From positions 62,001-126,000 of the forward strand of contig NZ_QAOW01000002.1 in the NCBI RefSeq assembly GCF_003051005.1: DNA of 64,000 bases, read 5' to 3'. The position numbers were made by a program, and so were the translations under genes. This DNA is from Rhodococcus sp. OK519. Lineage in GTDB: Bacteria > Actinomycetota > Actinomycetes > Mycobacteriales > Mycobacteriaceae. The notes under the pieces were generated by a model, which searched no databases, was not told where the DNA came from, and was given only the letters and a program-made list of their open reading frames with translations. Below are positions 26,304 through 35,416 of the stretch, piece after piece; the first letter of the stretch is position 1; the number at the start of each line of letters is the position of its first letter.

Positions 26304-26936
26304 GTGCTCACCAACGCCGAACGAATTCTCACTCACACCGAGGACTCGATCCTCGAGGACGAGATGCTGGCCACCGCGCGCGATCGCGCCGCGGAACTCG
26401 GCGCTGCACCGGTGCCCCCGCCCGTCGGCGCTGCACTGGCACTCTTCGCCAAGATGCTCGACGCAAAGACGGTTGTCGAGGTCGGAACGGGTGCGGGAGT
26501 CAGTGGGCTGTGGCTGCTGCGGGGCATGCGTGACGACGGCGTGCTCACGACGATCGACAGTGAGCCCGAACACCAGCGCGCCGCCAAACAGACATTTCGC
26601 GTCGCGGGGATCGCTGCGTCGCGCACCCGCCTGATCAACGGTCGTGCACTCGACGTGCTCCCTCGACTCGCCGACTCTGCCTACGACCTCGTGTTCGTCG
26701 ACAACTGCCCCGCCGACCACCCGCACTTCGTCCGTGAGGGCGTGCGCCTGCTGCGCCCCGGCGGCGTGATCGTGCTGCACAACGCGCTCCTCGGAGGTCG
26801 GGTCGCCGATCCCAGCCAGCGCGACGCGGCGACGGTTGCGGTTCGCGAGGCTGCGCGCGCGGTCGCGGAGGACGAGCGCCTCACCCGCGTGCTCTTCCCC
26901 GTCGGCGACGGCCTGCTGTGCGCCGCGCGCCTCTGA
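26304..26936 (+). CDS. O-methyltransferase (Rv1220c-like)
   Basis: 210-residue SAM-dependent methyltransferase of the caffeoyl-CoA/catechol OMT family. SAM motif I is [15 protein letters not shown] (about 58-72), acidic TIDSEPEHQ (motif II), [12 protein letters not shown] (metal/catalytic loop), and [14 protein letters not shown]. Divergent from sigE, as in mycobacteria. GTG 26304 lies 7 bases after TAGCCT (26291-26296), so probably leaderless. Acceptor substrate unknown. Confidence 0.88.
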   Translation: MLTNAERILTHTEDSILEDEMLATARDRAAELGAAPVPPPVGAALALFAKMLDAKTVVEVGTGAGVSGLWLLRGMRDDGVLTTIDSEPEHQRAAKQTFRVAGIAASRTRLINGRALDVLPRLADSAYDLVFVDNCPADHPHFVREGVRLLRPGGVIVLHNALLGGRVADPSQRDAATVAVREAARAVAEDERLTRVLFPVGDGLLCAARL

Positions 26937-26957
26937 CGCCTGCACCCGACGAACGCG

Positions 26958-28172
26958 TCAGATCCAGACGCCCTTCCCGATCGTCACGACGCCGCCGTTG
27001 CTGACGGCGAACCGCTGACGGTCGCGCTCGAGATCGACACCGATGATCTCGCCCTCCCCCACCACCACGTTCTTGTCCAGGATCGCGCGGCGCACCACGG
27101 CGCCCTTGCCGACTCGGACGCCGGGCATGAGGACACTGCCCTCGACGGTGGCGCCGTCCTCCACCATGACATTGGAACTGAGGACCGAGTTACGGACCGT
27201 GGCCGCGGACAGGATCGAGCCCGCACCGACTACCGATTCCTGAGCGAGTCCGCCCTTGACGAACTTGGCGGGCGCGAGGTTCTCGGCGCCGCCGCGGATG
27301 GGCCAGCGCCGGTTGTACAGGTTGAATACCGGGTGCACCGAGACCAGGTCCATGTGCGCGTCGTAGAACGCGTCTATGGTCCCGACGTCGCGCCAGTAGC
27401 CGCGGTCCCGGTCCGTCGCCCCCGGCACCACGTTGTTCTTGAAGTCGTAGACCGATGCGACGCCCGCGTCGACGAGCGCGGGGATGATGTCGCCGCCCAT
27501 GTCGTGGTCGGAGTCGGAGTTCTCGGAGTCGGCGCGGATGGCGTCGACGAGAACCTTCGTGGTGAACACATAGTTACCCATCGACGCGAACGTGACGTTG
27601 GGGTCGTCCGGGGTGCCGGGCGGATGCGCGGGCTTCTCGAGGAACTGGGTGATCCGCCCGGATTCGTCGCTGTCGATGCACCCGAACGCGTAAGCCTCGC
27701 TGCGCGGCACCCTGATGCCGGCGACCGTGACCCCGGCGCCGGAGTCGATGTGATGCTGGACCATCTGCTCGGGATCCATCCGGTACACGTGGTCGGCACC
27801 GAACACGACGATGTACTCGGGGTCCTCGTCGTACACGAGGTTGAGCGACTGGAAGATCGCGTCGGCGCTGCCGGTGTACCAGCGCGGGCCGAGGCGCTGC
27901 TGAGCCGGTACCGGGGTGATGTACTCGCCCGCGAACCCGGACAGTCGCCACGTCTGCGAGATGTGCCGATCGAGCGAATGCGACTTGTACTGGGTGAGCA
28001 CGCAGATCCGCAGGTAACCGGCGTTGACCAGGTTGCTCAGCACGAAGTCGATGAGCCGATACGCGCCGCCGAACGGCACGGCAGGCTTGGCGCGGTCAGC
28101 CGTGAGCGGGTACAAGCGTTTACCCTCGCCACCGGCGAGCACGATCCCGAGCACATGGGGCTGACTCCTCAC
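26958..28172 (-). CDS. glgC: glucose-1-phosphate adenylyltransferase
   Basis: 404 residues, the usual length. Makes ADP-glucose from ATP and glucose-1-phosphate for glycogen and maltose-1-phosphate synthesis. [13 protein letters not shown] is the nucleotide-binding loop, [10 protein letters not shown] the catalytic Asp region, FLEKP the substrate loop, and the last 120 residues form a left-handed beta helix. GTG 28172 chosen: it gives the family N-terminus, and TAGGTT lies 7 bases upstream (leaderless). A frame extending to 28502 crosses the glgA promoter and is rejected. Divergent from glgA. Confidence 0.94.
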   Translation of the reverse strand: MRSQPHVLGIVLAGGEGKRLYPLTADRAKPAVPFGGAYRLIDFVLSNLVNAGYLRICVLTQYKSHSLDRHISQTWRLSGFAGEYITPVPAQQRLGPRWYTGSADAIFQSLNLVYDEDPEYIVVFGADHVYRMDPEQMVQHHIDSGAGVTVAGIRVPRSEAYAFGCIDSDESGRITQFLEKPAHPPGTPDDPNVTFASMGNYVFTTKVLVDAIRADSENSDSDHDMGGDIIPALVDAGVASVYDFKNNVVPGATDRDRGYWRDVGTIDAFYDAHMDLVSVHPVFNLYNRRWPIRGGAENLAPAKFVKGGLAQESVVGAGSILSAATVRNSVLSSNVMVEDGATVEGSVLMPGVRVGKGAVVRRAILDKNVVVGEGEIIGVDLERDRQRFAVSNGGVVTIGKGVWI

Positions 28173-28273
28173 ACCAGTCAACCTATCGGGCGGCCCGGGG
28201 CCGCCGCCAGCGTTGCAGGGAACACGCCCGCCGCCGCTGGCAGGAAACGGGTTCCGGCGGTTACGTTTAGCCG

Positions 28274-29446
28274 GTGCGGGTCGCGATGATGACGAAGGAG
28301 TACCCCCCGGAGATCTACGGCGGCGCGGGTGTCCACGTGACCGAACTGGTCTCGCACCTGCGCGCGCTGTGTGACGTCGACGTGCACTGCATGGGCGCGC
28401 CTCGCCCGGGCGCGACGGTGCACGGGCCCGACCCGGACCTGCTCGACGCCAACCCGGCCCTGCGCACCCTGTCGACGGAACTGCGGATGGCGAACGCCGC
28501 AATCGGCGCCGACGTCGCGCACTCGCACACGTGGTACACCGGCCTCGCCGGACATCTCGCCGGTGCCCTGTACGGCATCCCGCACGTTGTCACGGCGCAT
28601 TCGCTCGAGCCGCGGCGGCCGTGGAAGGCCGAACAATTGGGCGGCGGGTATCGGATCTCGTCGTGGTCCGAACGCAACGCGATGGAGCACGCGGACGCGG
28701 TCATCGCGGTCAGCGCGGGTATGCGCACCGATCTCCTCGATACGTATCCGGCAATCGATCCCGCGCGAGTGCACGTGGTGCACAACGGGATCGACACCGG
28801 CGTCTGGTACCCCGGTCCGCCCGGACCGGGGGTGCCCTCGATCCTGGCCGCGCACGGCGTCTCCGGTGATCGGCCGATCGCGGTTTTCGTGGGCCGGATC
28901 ACCCGGCAGAAGGGGCTCGCACACCTCGTGGCGGCGGCGCACCGGTTCGACCCCGCAATTCAGTTGGTGCTGTGCGCGGGTGCACCGGACACCGTGGAAC
29001 TTGCGGAGGAGACGGAACGCGAGGTCACTCGGCTCGCCGCAGCACGCCACGGGGTGTTCTGGATCCGGGACATGCTGCCCACCACACAGGTCCGCGAGAT
29101 CCTCTCCGCCGCGACCGTTTTCGTCTGCCCGTCGGTATACGAGCCGCTGGGGATCGTGAACCTCGAGGCGATGGCGTGCGAGACGGCGGTGGTCGCCTCC
29201 GACGTCGGCGGCATCCCGGAGGTGGTGCAGGACGGCGTCACGGGCCGTCTGGTCCACTACAACTCGTACGAGGCCGAGGCCTACGAGCACGCGCTCGCCG
29301 ACGCCGTCAACGCCGTGGCCGCGGACGCGGACGTCGCAGCGGCGATGGGGCGAGCGGGACGAGCCCGCGCGACAGCAGAGTTCTCGTGGGCCCGGGTAGC
29401 GCAGCAGACCCTGGACGTCTACCGGGACGTACTGGCGCGCCGGTAG
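28274..29446 (+). CDS. glgA: GT4 glycogen synthase-type glucosyltransferase (GlgA/GlgM)
   Basis: 390-residue GT-B fold glycosyltransferase using ADP-glucose. [14 protein letters not shown] holds the donor-loop; [10 protein letters not shown] and [20 protein letters not shown] are the GT4 nucleotide-sugar motifs with the catalytic Glu. The mycobacterial orthologue (Rv1212c) makes maltose-1-phosphate for the GlgE pathway, so GlgM is the likely role. GTG 28274 lies 7 bases after TACGTT (28262-28267): leaderless. Overlaps the convergent RlmA-like gene by 28 bases. Confidence 0.9.
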   Translation: MRVAMMTKEYPPEIYGGAGVHVTELVSHLRALCDVDVHCMGAPRPGATVHGPDPDLLDANPALRTLSTELRMANAAIGADVAHSHTWYTGLAGHLAGALYGIPHVVTAHSLEPRRPWKAEQLGGGYRISSWSERNAMEHADAVIAVSAGMRTDLLDTYPAIDPARVHVVHNGIDTGVWYPGPPGPGVPSILAAHGVSGDRPIAVFVGRITRQKGLAHLVAAAHRFDPAIQLVLCAGAPDTVELAEETEREVTRLAAARHGVFWIRDMLPTTQVREILSAATVFVCPSVYEPLGIVNLEAMACETAVVASDVGGIPEVVQDGVTGRLVHYNSYEAEAYEHALADAVNAVAADADVAAAMGRAGRARATAEFSWARVAQQTLDVYRDVLARR

Positions 29447-30276
29447 GTCGAGACCACGACCGACGCCGTCACCGGGAACGGTTCGGGCAGAGCGCCGATC
29501 GCTTCGGCACGGCGCTCGGCCGACAGGTGCCGGGCGGAGGGGCCCATCCCCACGAGGTGGTCGACGTCGCGGCGCGACAGCATCATGGTGACCTCGACGG
29601 GCGTCCGGTGGTCGCGCTCGAACCGCCCCGCCATCGTTTCACCGAGACGTTCGACCTTGCGGTCGTCGACCCGCACCATCCCGAGCAGCTCGACCAACTC
29701 GTACAGGTGACGGTCGGTGGGGGTGAGGACGACGAGCACACCGTCTTCGGCGAGGACCCGGTCGATCTCGGCCGCGTTGCGCGGGGCGAAGATCGACAGC
29801 ACGTGGGTGAGAACACCGCCCAGGACCGGCAGTTGCCGCCACACGTCGGCGACGACCGCAGCGGCCCGCGGGTGAGCCCGGGCCAACCGGCGCGCCGCCG
29901 GCTTGGAGACGTCCAGTCCGATGCCCTGCGCGGACGGTGATGACGCGTCCAGCACCCGGGCCAGATAGTGGCCGGTGCCGGCGCCCACCTCGAGCACGCG
30001 AGGCGCGACGTCGTCGGGAGTGGACTGCACGACCGCGTCGGAGACTGCCGCCATGAGCGGGTCGAAGTGACCTGCGTCGAGGAAATCACAGCGGGCCGCG
30101 ATCATCTCGGGACTGTCGCCCGTGAACTTGGTCGCCGTTCCGGTCAGCAGGGTGACGTAGCCCTGTCGGGCGATGTCGAAGCTGTGCCCACGCGAGCAGA
30201 CGAGGGTCCGCTCGACAGGGTCGAGTCCGTCACCACACTGAGGACACGCGAGAAGTGCACTCACATCCGCCAGCAC
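29419..30276 (-). CDS. RlmA-like 23S rRNA (guanine-N1) methyltransferase
   Basis: 285 residues. An N-terminal zinc finger with Cys11, Cys14, Cys27 and His31 (CPQC, CSRGH) and QGYVTLL match RlmA/TlrB; a SAM-binding VLEVGAGTGHYLA follows at about 93-105. Targets G745 or G748 of 23S rRNA in the family; which one, and whether it gives macrolide resistance, cannot be said. GTG 30276 is used; GTG 30264 is possible. Lies downstream of the DUF3117 gene but behind a terminator. Confidence 0.85.
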   Translation of the reverse strand: MLADVSALLACPQCGDGLDPVERTLVCSRGHSFDIARQGYVTLLTGTATKFTGDSPEMIAARCDFLDAGHFDPLMAAVSDAVVQSTPDDVAPRVLEVGAGTGHYLARVLDASSPSAQGIGLDVSKPAARRLARAHPRAAAVVADVWRQLPVLGGVLTHVLSIFAPRNAAEIDRVLAEDGVLVVLTPTDRHLYELVELLGMVRVDDRKVERLGETMAGRFERDHRTPVEVTMMLSRRDVDHLVGMGPSARHLSAERRAEAIGALPEPFPVTASVVVSTYRRASTSR

Positions 30277-30346
30277 CGGTACCGCCGTGCCCTTTCCGAA
30301 AAATCCATCGTTCGAGTAGCCGCGCGGCGCTCAGCACACAGGCATC

Positions 30347-30384
30347 GGCCGGGCTGTCTCACGAAATCGTGAGCCGACCCGGCC
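30347..30384 (-). terminator. two-tier terminator hairpin after the DUF3117 gene
   Basis: Outer stem GGCCGGG/CCCGGCC (30347-30353 with 30378-30384), a 4-by-4 internal loop, and inner stem CTCACG/CGTGAG closing on AAAT. It lies 26 bases past the DUF3117 stop. Confidence 0.7.
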
Positions 30385-30409
30385 GAGACACCGCGAAGGG
30401 GTGCACCGA

Positions 30410-30577
30410 TCAGCTGGTGACACCCTTGAGTTCGTCCCCGAGCGCCGCAGCCTCATCCGGGGTGAGTTCGACGACCAGACGTCCACCGCCCTCGAGTGGA
30501 ACCCTCATGACGATTCCTCGTCCCTCTTTGGTTGCCTCGAGGGGACCGTCCCCGGTCCGGGGCTTCATGGCCGCCAT
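30410..30577 (-). CDS. DUF3117 mini-protein
   Basis: 55-residue protein, short enough to be missed by most callers. It reads MAAMKPRTGDGPLEATKEG at the start, then a beta-rich segment (GIVMRVPLEGGGRLVVELT) and DEAAALGDEL at the end, the DUF3117 pattern conserved across actinobacteria and matching mycobacterial Rv1211. ATG 30577 has GGAGGGAG 7 bases upstream. It is flanked by its own terminator (30347-30384). Function unknown. Confidence 0.9.
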   Translation of the reverse strand: MAAMKPRTGDGPLEATKEGRGIVMRVPLEGGGRLVVELTPDEAAALGDELKGVTS

Positions 30578-30727
30578 CCTCTGCTCCCTCCAAATCTGCG
30601 CCTGACTCCGCTAGCGCCTCGGGTTACCGATTGCCCCGCCAGCACTTAGCGAGGCTCGTGGTCCATTCTTCCCTATCGAGCGGGTTGCCGGGTAGCTGAG
30701 GCGGAAAACCGCTCGAATCCGGCGCCG

Positions 30728-31300
30728 TCAGGGGCCCGGTGTCACCCAGCAGGACTCGAGGTGATCGTCGACCATCCCGGTAGCCTGCATCAGCGCATAT
30801 GCCGTGGTAGGACCCACGAAACGGAAGCCGCGACGCTTCAATTCCTTGGCCATCGCGGTCGACTCGGATGTGACGGCCGGAACGTCGCCGACTTGCTCGA
30901 ACCGCCTGGCGCGCCGCGGCGGCGCGAAAGACCAGAGGAGCGTGTCGAGGTCGGTTCCGGACAGGTCGAGGACCGCCCGAGCGTTCCCGATGACGGCCTC
31001 GATCTTCGCGCGATTGCGCACGATCCCGGTGTCGACGAGGAGTCGCTCCACATCGGCCTCGGTGAACGCCGCCACGGCCTCGGGATCGAAGTCCGCGAAC
31101 GCCTCCCGGAACGCGGGACGTTTGCGCAGGATCGTGATCCACGACAGCCCGGCTTGGAAGGCCTCGAGGCACAGGCGCTCGAACAGTTCGTCGCGTCCGT
31201 GCAGCGGCTGTCCCCACTCGAAGTCGTGGTAGTCGGTATACGTGCGCGAGCCGTCGGAGTCGACGGCCCACGGGCATCGCGCGCGGCCTGCGTCCGTCAT
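30728..31300 (-). CDS. tagA: DNA-3-methyladenine glycosylase I
   Basis: 190-residue base-excision enzyme removing 3-methyladenine. RCPWAV at the N-terminus with its zinc Cys, YHDFEWGQP (substrate-pocket Glu/Trp), LSWITILRKR, IVRNRAKIEAVIGNA and the C-terminal Cys in ESCWVTP are TagA hallmarks. ATG 31300 overlaps the DivIVA-like gene stop by 4 bases (ATGA). Confidence 0.93.
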   Translation of the reverse strand: MTDAGRARCPWAVDSDGSRTYTDYHDFEWGQPLHGRDELFERLCLEAFQAGLSWITILRKRPAFREAFADFDPEAVAAFTEADVERLLVDTGIVRNRAKIEAVIGNARAVLDLSGTDLDTLLWSFAPPRRARRFEQVGDVPAVTSESTAMAKELKRRGFRFVGPTTAYALMQATGMVDDHLESCWVTPGP

Positions 31301-31626
31301 CGCGGCGTCTCCGATTCCCCGGACACTCCGACGTCACCGATCCCCGCGCCGCGATCCGCCAATTGCGCTCGCAGCGAGTCGATTTCCTTACCGAGCCGGT
31401 CGAGCGCCCAGTCGACCTCACTGGCCTTGTAGCCGCGCAACGTCTGCTGGAAGCGCAGCGCTTTCACGTCCGCCGCCGTGACGTTCTCGGCGGGCAGCAC
31501 CGTCGCGGTGGTACCCGGCGGCAGCGGCGGCAGTTCTTCGGAACGCCCGAACACGGCACTCGCACCGAGGAACAGCAGGCCACCGACCAGCACCATGACC
31601 AACAGGTAGATCAGGACCGTCAGCAT
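31297..31626 (-). CDS. DivIVA-domain membrane protein
   Basis: 109 residues: a membrane helix at 2-25, a Pro-rich linker, and a DivIVA-like segment at about 46-90 (VTAADVKALRFQQTLRGYKASEVDWALDRL). The pattern FxxxLRGYxxxEVD is the DivIVA/Wag31 lipid-binding and coiled-coil start. Syntenic with Rv1209. Coupled to tagA by a 4-base overlap. A role near the pole or septum is inferred only from the domain. Confidence 0.85.
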   Translation of the reverse strand: MLTVLIYLLVMVLVGGLLFLGASAVFGRSEELPPLPPGTTATVLPAENVTAADVKALRFQQTLRGYKASEVDWALDRLGKEIDSLRAQLADRGAGIGDVGVSGESETPR

Positions 31627-31675
31627 GCCCCGATCCTGTCACGAACCTCCGACACGAGTCGTGCGGCGTGAGCGC

Positions 31676-32599
31676 TCAGCGGCGAACCGTGTTCATCGGC
31701 GGGCGGTCCGCGAGCGAGACGTCGGTACGGGCCGGGACGAACGAGTCGCCGTCGACGAGGAACTGCGTCAGCCCGGCACCGGTGTCCTCGACGCCGCAGC
31801 GCCGCAGCATCGTGCCGATGATCTGCCGGCTCATCACGCCGAGGTCGGACAGCGGCCGATTGCGGTGCTTGCGCACCCCCAGGTTGACCTGACCGATCGC
31901 GCCGAGGCCCAGCCTGTCGTAGGTGTCGAGCAGCAGGCCGATCTCGACGCCGTAGCCCGGCGCGAACGGCACCGACGACAGCAGCTCTCGGGTGCCCGCG
32001 TACTCGCCGCCCAGCGGCTGCAGGACGCAGGTCAACTCGGGGCGGAGCGCCGCCAGCATGGGTCGCGCCACGAGTTCGGTGACTCGGCCACCGCCGTTGG
32101 CGTCTTCGGTCCCGCTGACCCGCAGCGGCCGACGGTAGTAGCCCTTGACCAGGTGGATGCCGTCGACGGTGAGCAGCGGGCCCAGCAGCTTGGGGACGAA
32201 CGCGGGGTCGGGTTCCACGAGATCGGAGTCGACGAACGCGATCAGGTCTCCGGTGCTGGCCGCGATCGACCGCCACAGCACCTCACCCTTGCCGGGCACC
32301 GGAGGCAGCCCCGGCACGGCGGACTCCCTGCTGATCACGGTCGCGCCGGCAGCAGCGGCCCGCTCGGCCGTCGCGTCGCACGATCCCGAGTCGAGCACGA
32401 TCAGTTCGTCGACAAGTCCTCCCAGCAGTGGGTGGATGGTGTCGACGACACCGGCGACGGTCTTCTCTTCGTTGAGCGCCGGCAGCACCACGGACACGGT
32501 GCGGCCGGCCTTCGCGCGCTCGAGTTCGGCGATGCTCCAGTCGGGGTGATCCCAACTGTTCGCGTCCGTCCAGGTGCGTGACGCTTCGGTGATGCTCAT
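31676..32599 (-). CDS. gpgS: glucosyl-3-phosphoglycerate synthase
   Basis: 307-residue GT-A glycosyltransferase making glucosyl-3-phosphoglycerate from NDP-glucose, the first step to methylglucose lipopolysaccharides that regulate fatty acid synthesis. PALNEEKTV (about 40-48) binds the nucleotide; the DSD metal motif is at 124-126; the C-terminal half carries GGRVTEL and EIGLLLDTY, as in GpgS (Rv1208). ATG 32599 overlaps the folP2 stop (ATGA); a longer frame runs inside folP2 and is rejected. Confidence 0.92.
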   Translation of the reverse strand: MSITEASRTWTDANSWDHPDWSIAELERAKAGRTVSVVLPALNEEKTVAGVVDTIHPLLGGLVDELIVLDSGSCDATAERAAAAGATVISRESAVPGLPPVPGKGEVLWRSIAASTGDLIAFVDSDLVEPDPAFVPKLLGPLLTVDGIHLVKGYYRRPLRVSGTEDANGGGRVTELVARPMLAALRPELTCVLQPLGGEYAGTRELLSSVPFAPGYGVEIGLLLDTYDRLGLGAIGQVNLGVRKHRNRPLSDLGVMSRQIIGTMLRRCGVEDTGAGLTQFLVDGDSFVPARTDVSLADRPPMNTVRR

Positions 32600-33522
32600 G
32601 CCAACCCCCGTACGGTCCGGACGGGCTGCCGAGTTCCCATGATCGCGGCGACCATGTCGACCACCCGACGGGTCGAGGCAACCTCGTGGACGCGGAACAC
32701 ACGGGCTCCCCCGGCTGCCGCGAGTGCGGTAGCCGCCAGAGTGCCCTCCAACCTGTCGGCCAGTTCCACCCCTAGAGTCTCCCCGACGAAATCCTTGTTG
32801 CTCAGCGCCATCAGGACAGGCCACCCGGTGTTAACGAGATCTTCCACGCGGCGCAACAATTCGAGCCCGTGAAAGGTGTTCTTCCCGAAATCGTGGGTCG
32901 GGTCGACGAGGATCGAGTCGGGCTTCACACCCAACCTGGTCGCGTGTTCGGCTGCGCGCACCACCTCGTCGACGACGTCGGCGACCACGTCGGTGTAGCG
33001 GACCCGGTGCGGCCGGGTGCGGGGCACCGCTCCCCCGGTGTGCGAGCACACGATTCCGGCGCCCAGTTCCGCGGCTACCTCCACGAGACCCGGATCGGCG
33101 CCGGCCCACGTGTCGTTGATGAGATCGGCACCCTCACCGCACGACAACCGGGCGACCTCGCTGCGCCACGTGTCGACACTGATGATGACGTCCGCGTAGC
33201 GGGCCCGGATCGCCTCGACGAACGGAACCACCCGGCGGATCTCCTCGGCGGCGTCCACCAGCGCGCCCGGGCCCGCCTTCACCCCGCCGATGTCGATGAG
33301 GTCGGCACCCTCGGTGACCGCACGGTCGACGGCGGCCATCGCGGCCTCGTCGGAGAAGGTGGCGCCGCGGTCGTAGAAGGAGTCGGGGGTGCGGTTCACG
33401 ATCGCCATCACGAGAGCACGATCGGTCGCGACCGGCCTGCCACACAATGTGGGCAGGACGTGGCCGGGTGCCGAGTGAGCCGAGGTCACCGAAGCGTTGT
33501 CGGAGGCGGGGCGCAGTGCCAT
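32596..33522 (-). CDS. folP2: dihydropteroate synthase homologue FolP2
   Basis: 308-residue TIM-barrel protein of the DHPS family. MAIVNRTPDSFYD corresponds to the DHPS IVNVTPDSFxDGG loop, and DIGGVKAGPG to DIGGESTRPG, so both loops deviate: the Ser-Thr-Arg part of loop 2 is lost. In mycobacteria FolP2 is reported to lack DHPS activity, so a folate role should not be assumed. ATG 33522 used; a frame to 33552 adds 10 residues. Coupled to gpgS by a 4-base overlap, which points to a role with that gene. Confidence 0.88.
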   Translation of the reverse strand: MALRPASDNASVTSAHSAPGHVLPTLCGRPVATDRALVMAIVNRTPDSFYDRGATFSDEAAMAAVDRAVTEGADLIDIGGVKAGPGALVDAAEEIRRVVPFVEAIRARYADVIISVDTWRSEVARLSCGEGADLINDTWAGADPGLVEVAAELGAGIVCSHTGGAVPRTRPHRVRYTDVVADVVDEVVRAAEHATRLGVKPDSILVDPTHDFGKNTFHGLELLRRVEDLVNTGWPVLMALSNKDFVGETLGVELADRLEGTLAATALAAAGGARVFRVHEVASTRRVVDMVAAIMGTRQPVRTVRGLA

Positions 33523-33551
33523 GCCCCCATCGTCGCATGACCGACGTCTCA

Positions 33552-35327
33552 CTACGCTCCGGGAGCAGTCCCGTCGGCCACCGCGCGCGCGTATCCGTCA
33601 TAGGCGGGCCGATATCCGCCCTGCCGACCTGCCAGCACGTACAGCCGGTCGACGGTATCGGCGTACCCCTCCTCACGCAGTTCCACCTTGCGGCTCTTGA
33701 ACGTCGAGGTCGCCTCGAGTGAGTCCACGATCCGCACGAAGAGCGGCATTGCATACGACGGCAGTCGGTCGAACAGATCGACGGCGAGCCGTGCACCGTC
33801 GAACTCGTGCCCCTCCCGCACCGTGACCGCGGCCATCCCCGCCTTGCCGTCGGTACCGGGCACCGCGACGCCGTAGACCACCGCCTGCTCGATCGCCGGA
33901 TGCGCCGAGACCGCGCCCTCCACTTCGGTCGTCGCGACGTTCTCCCCCTTCCAACGGAAGGTGTCGCCGAGCCGGTCGACGAACGCGACATGCATGAACC
34001 CCTGACTCCGGACGAGGTCGCCGGTGTCGAACCAGCAGTCGCCGTCCTTGAAAGCGTCTCGCACGAGCTTGCTTTCGCTGGCATCCGGATCGGTGTAGCC
34101 GTCGAACGGCGCACGATCGGTGACCTTGGACAGCAGCAGTCCCACCCCACCGGTGCCCACCCGTCGCAGCCGCCCGTCCGCGGCCCGCCGCGCCCGACCG
34201 GTGTCGGGGTCGAACTCGACCACGGCGTACGGCAGCGGGCATATACCCGCGGTGCGCTCGACGCCCAGCGCGTTGACGAACGCGATGTTGCACTCGCTGG
34301 CTCCGTAGAACTCGGCGACGCGGTCGATGCCGAAGCGCTCGGTGAACTCGGTCCAGATCTCGGGTCGCAGTCCGTTGCCGACCATGAGCCGAATCCCGTT
34401 GTCACGGTCCGACGGTCGGGCCGGCTGGTTGAGCAGGTAGCGGCACACTTCGCCGATGTACACGAACGCGGTGGCGCCGTTGAGCTTCGCGTCGTCCCAG
34501 AAGCGCGAGGCGGAGAAGCTGCGGGCGATCGCCAACGTTGCCCCGGCCGAGAGCACCGACGACAGCGATACCGTCAGCGCGTTGTTGTGGTAGAGCGGCA
34601 GCGCGCAGTACAGGGTGTCGTTGCGGCGCAGGCGAACCCCCATCGCACCGAGTCCCGACATACTCTTGAGCCAGCGGAAGTGAGTCATCAGACTGGCCTT
34701 GGGCAGCCCCGTCGTCCCGGACGTGAAGATGTAGAACGCCCGTTCCTTCGCCTGGATACTCTCGCACACAGCGGGATTCGACGGGTTCGCGTCCGCCGCC
34801 AGCTTCTCCAGCTCGTCATCCGAGAGCACCGTCTCCGCCTGCGGATCGGCGGGCAGCGACAGGATCGCCTCGTCGCACTCCTCGCCGACGACGAGCACGC
34901 GGCCGTCGAGCAGCGACAGGCTGTGCGCCAGTACGTCGCCGCGCTGGTTGTGGTTGAGCATGCCGGCGACCGCGCCGAGCTTGACGGCCGCCAGCGTCAG
35001 CAGCAACGTCTCGGGGCGGTTCTTCATCAGGATCGCAACGACGTCGCCGCGCCGGACACCGTGCTGCACCAGCACGTCGGCGAACCGGTTCACGCGCTCG
35101 TTCGCGTCTCCGTAGCTGATCGAGGCGCCTTCGAACCGGATGAACGGCCGGTCCGGCTGTCGCCGCGCGAGTTCCTGGAAGACACTGCCGACGGAGTCTC
35201 GCGCATCGGGCTTACGGGTGAGGCCGATCGCACCGCGCACCAGGCTCGGAAGTTCGGTCGCCATCCGCGGTAGTTGCAGTGCCAACTGCACGAGACTGAT
35301 CTTCGAAGCGGCGGCGTCGGAACTCAT
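33552..35327 (-). CDS. fadD6: long-chain acyl-CoA synthetase FadD6
   Basis: 591-residue adenylate-forming enzyme activating fatty acids to acyl-CoA; likely peripheral at the membrane. TSGTTGLPK (202-210) is the P-loop; YGASE, YTDPDASESKL and WFDTGDLV, and the Lys-containing end TSTFKSRKVELREEGY complete the family motifs of the VLACS/FATP branch. ATG 35327 chosen because AAGGA sits 5 bases upstream; ATG 35333 is in the ribosome site itself. The leader carries a hairpin and TTACT-N4-AGTAA dyad (35345-35392). Followed by folP2 and gpgS. Confidence 0.92.
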   Translation of the reverse strand: MSSDAAASKISLVQLALQLPRMATELPSLVRGAIGLTRKPDARDSVGSVFQELARRQPDRPFIRFEGASISYGDANERVNRFADVLVQHGVRRGDVVAILMKNRPETLLLTLAAVKLGAVAGMLNHNQRGDVLAHSLSLLDGRVLVVGEECDEAILSLPADPQAETVLSDDELEKLAADANPSNPAVCESIQAKERAFYIFTSGTTGLPKASLMTHFRWLKSMSGLGAMGVRLRRNDTLYCALPLYHNNALTVSLSSVLSAGATLAIARSFSASRFWDDAKLNGATAFVYIGEVCRYLLNQPARPSDRDNGIRLMVGNGLRPEIWTEFTERFGIDRVAEFYGASECNIAFVNALGVERTAGICPLPYAVVEFDPDTGRARRAADGRLRRVGTGGVGLLLSKVTDRAPFDGYTDPDASESKLVRDAFKDGDCWFDTGDLVRSQGFMHVAFVDRLGDTFRWKGENVATTEVEGAVSAHPAIEQAVVYGVAVPGTDGKAGMAAVTVREGHEFDGARLAVDLFDRLPSYAMPLFVRIVDSLEATSTFKSRKVELREEGYADTVDRLYVLAGRQGGYRPAYDGYARAVADGTAPGA

Positions 35328-35344
35328 CGGCATCCTTGTCGGGA

Positions 35345-35392
35345 GGGGACGGGTCGTTTCTTACTCCACAGTAACCTTTGTGACCCGTCCCC
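35345..35392 (-). terminator. hairpin between the LOG gene and fadD6
   Basis: Outer stem GGGGACGGGTC/GACCCGTCCCC (35345-35355 with 35382-35392), asymmetric internal loop, inner stem TTACT/AGTAA. On the minus strand it is downstream of the LOG gene and upstream of fadD6, so it may end LOG transcription or structure the fadD6 leader. Confidence 0.5.
35361..35374. promoter_or_regulatory. operator-like dyad before fadD6
   Basis: TTACT-CCAC-AGTAA, 34 bases before the fadD6 start, with the same core as the dyad before malic enzyme (13024-13037). Confidence 0.45.
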
Positions 35393-35416
35393 GGAACCCC
35401 TCGAGGGGAACCACTT

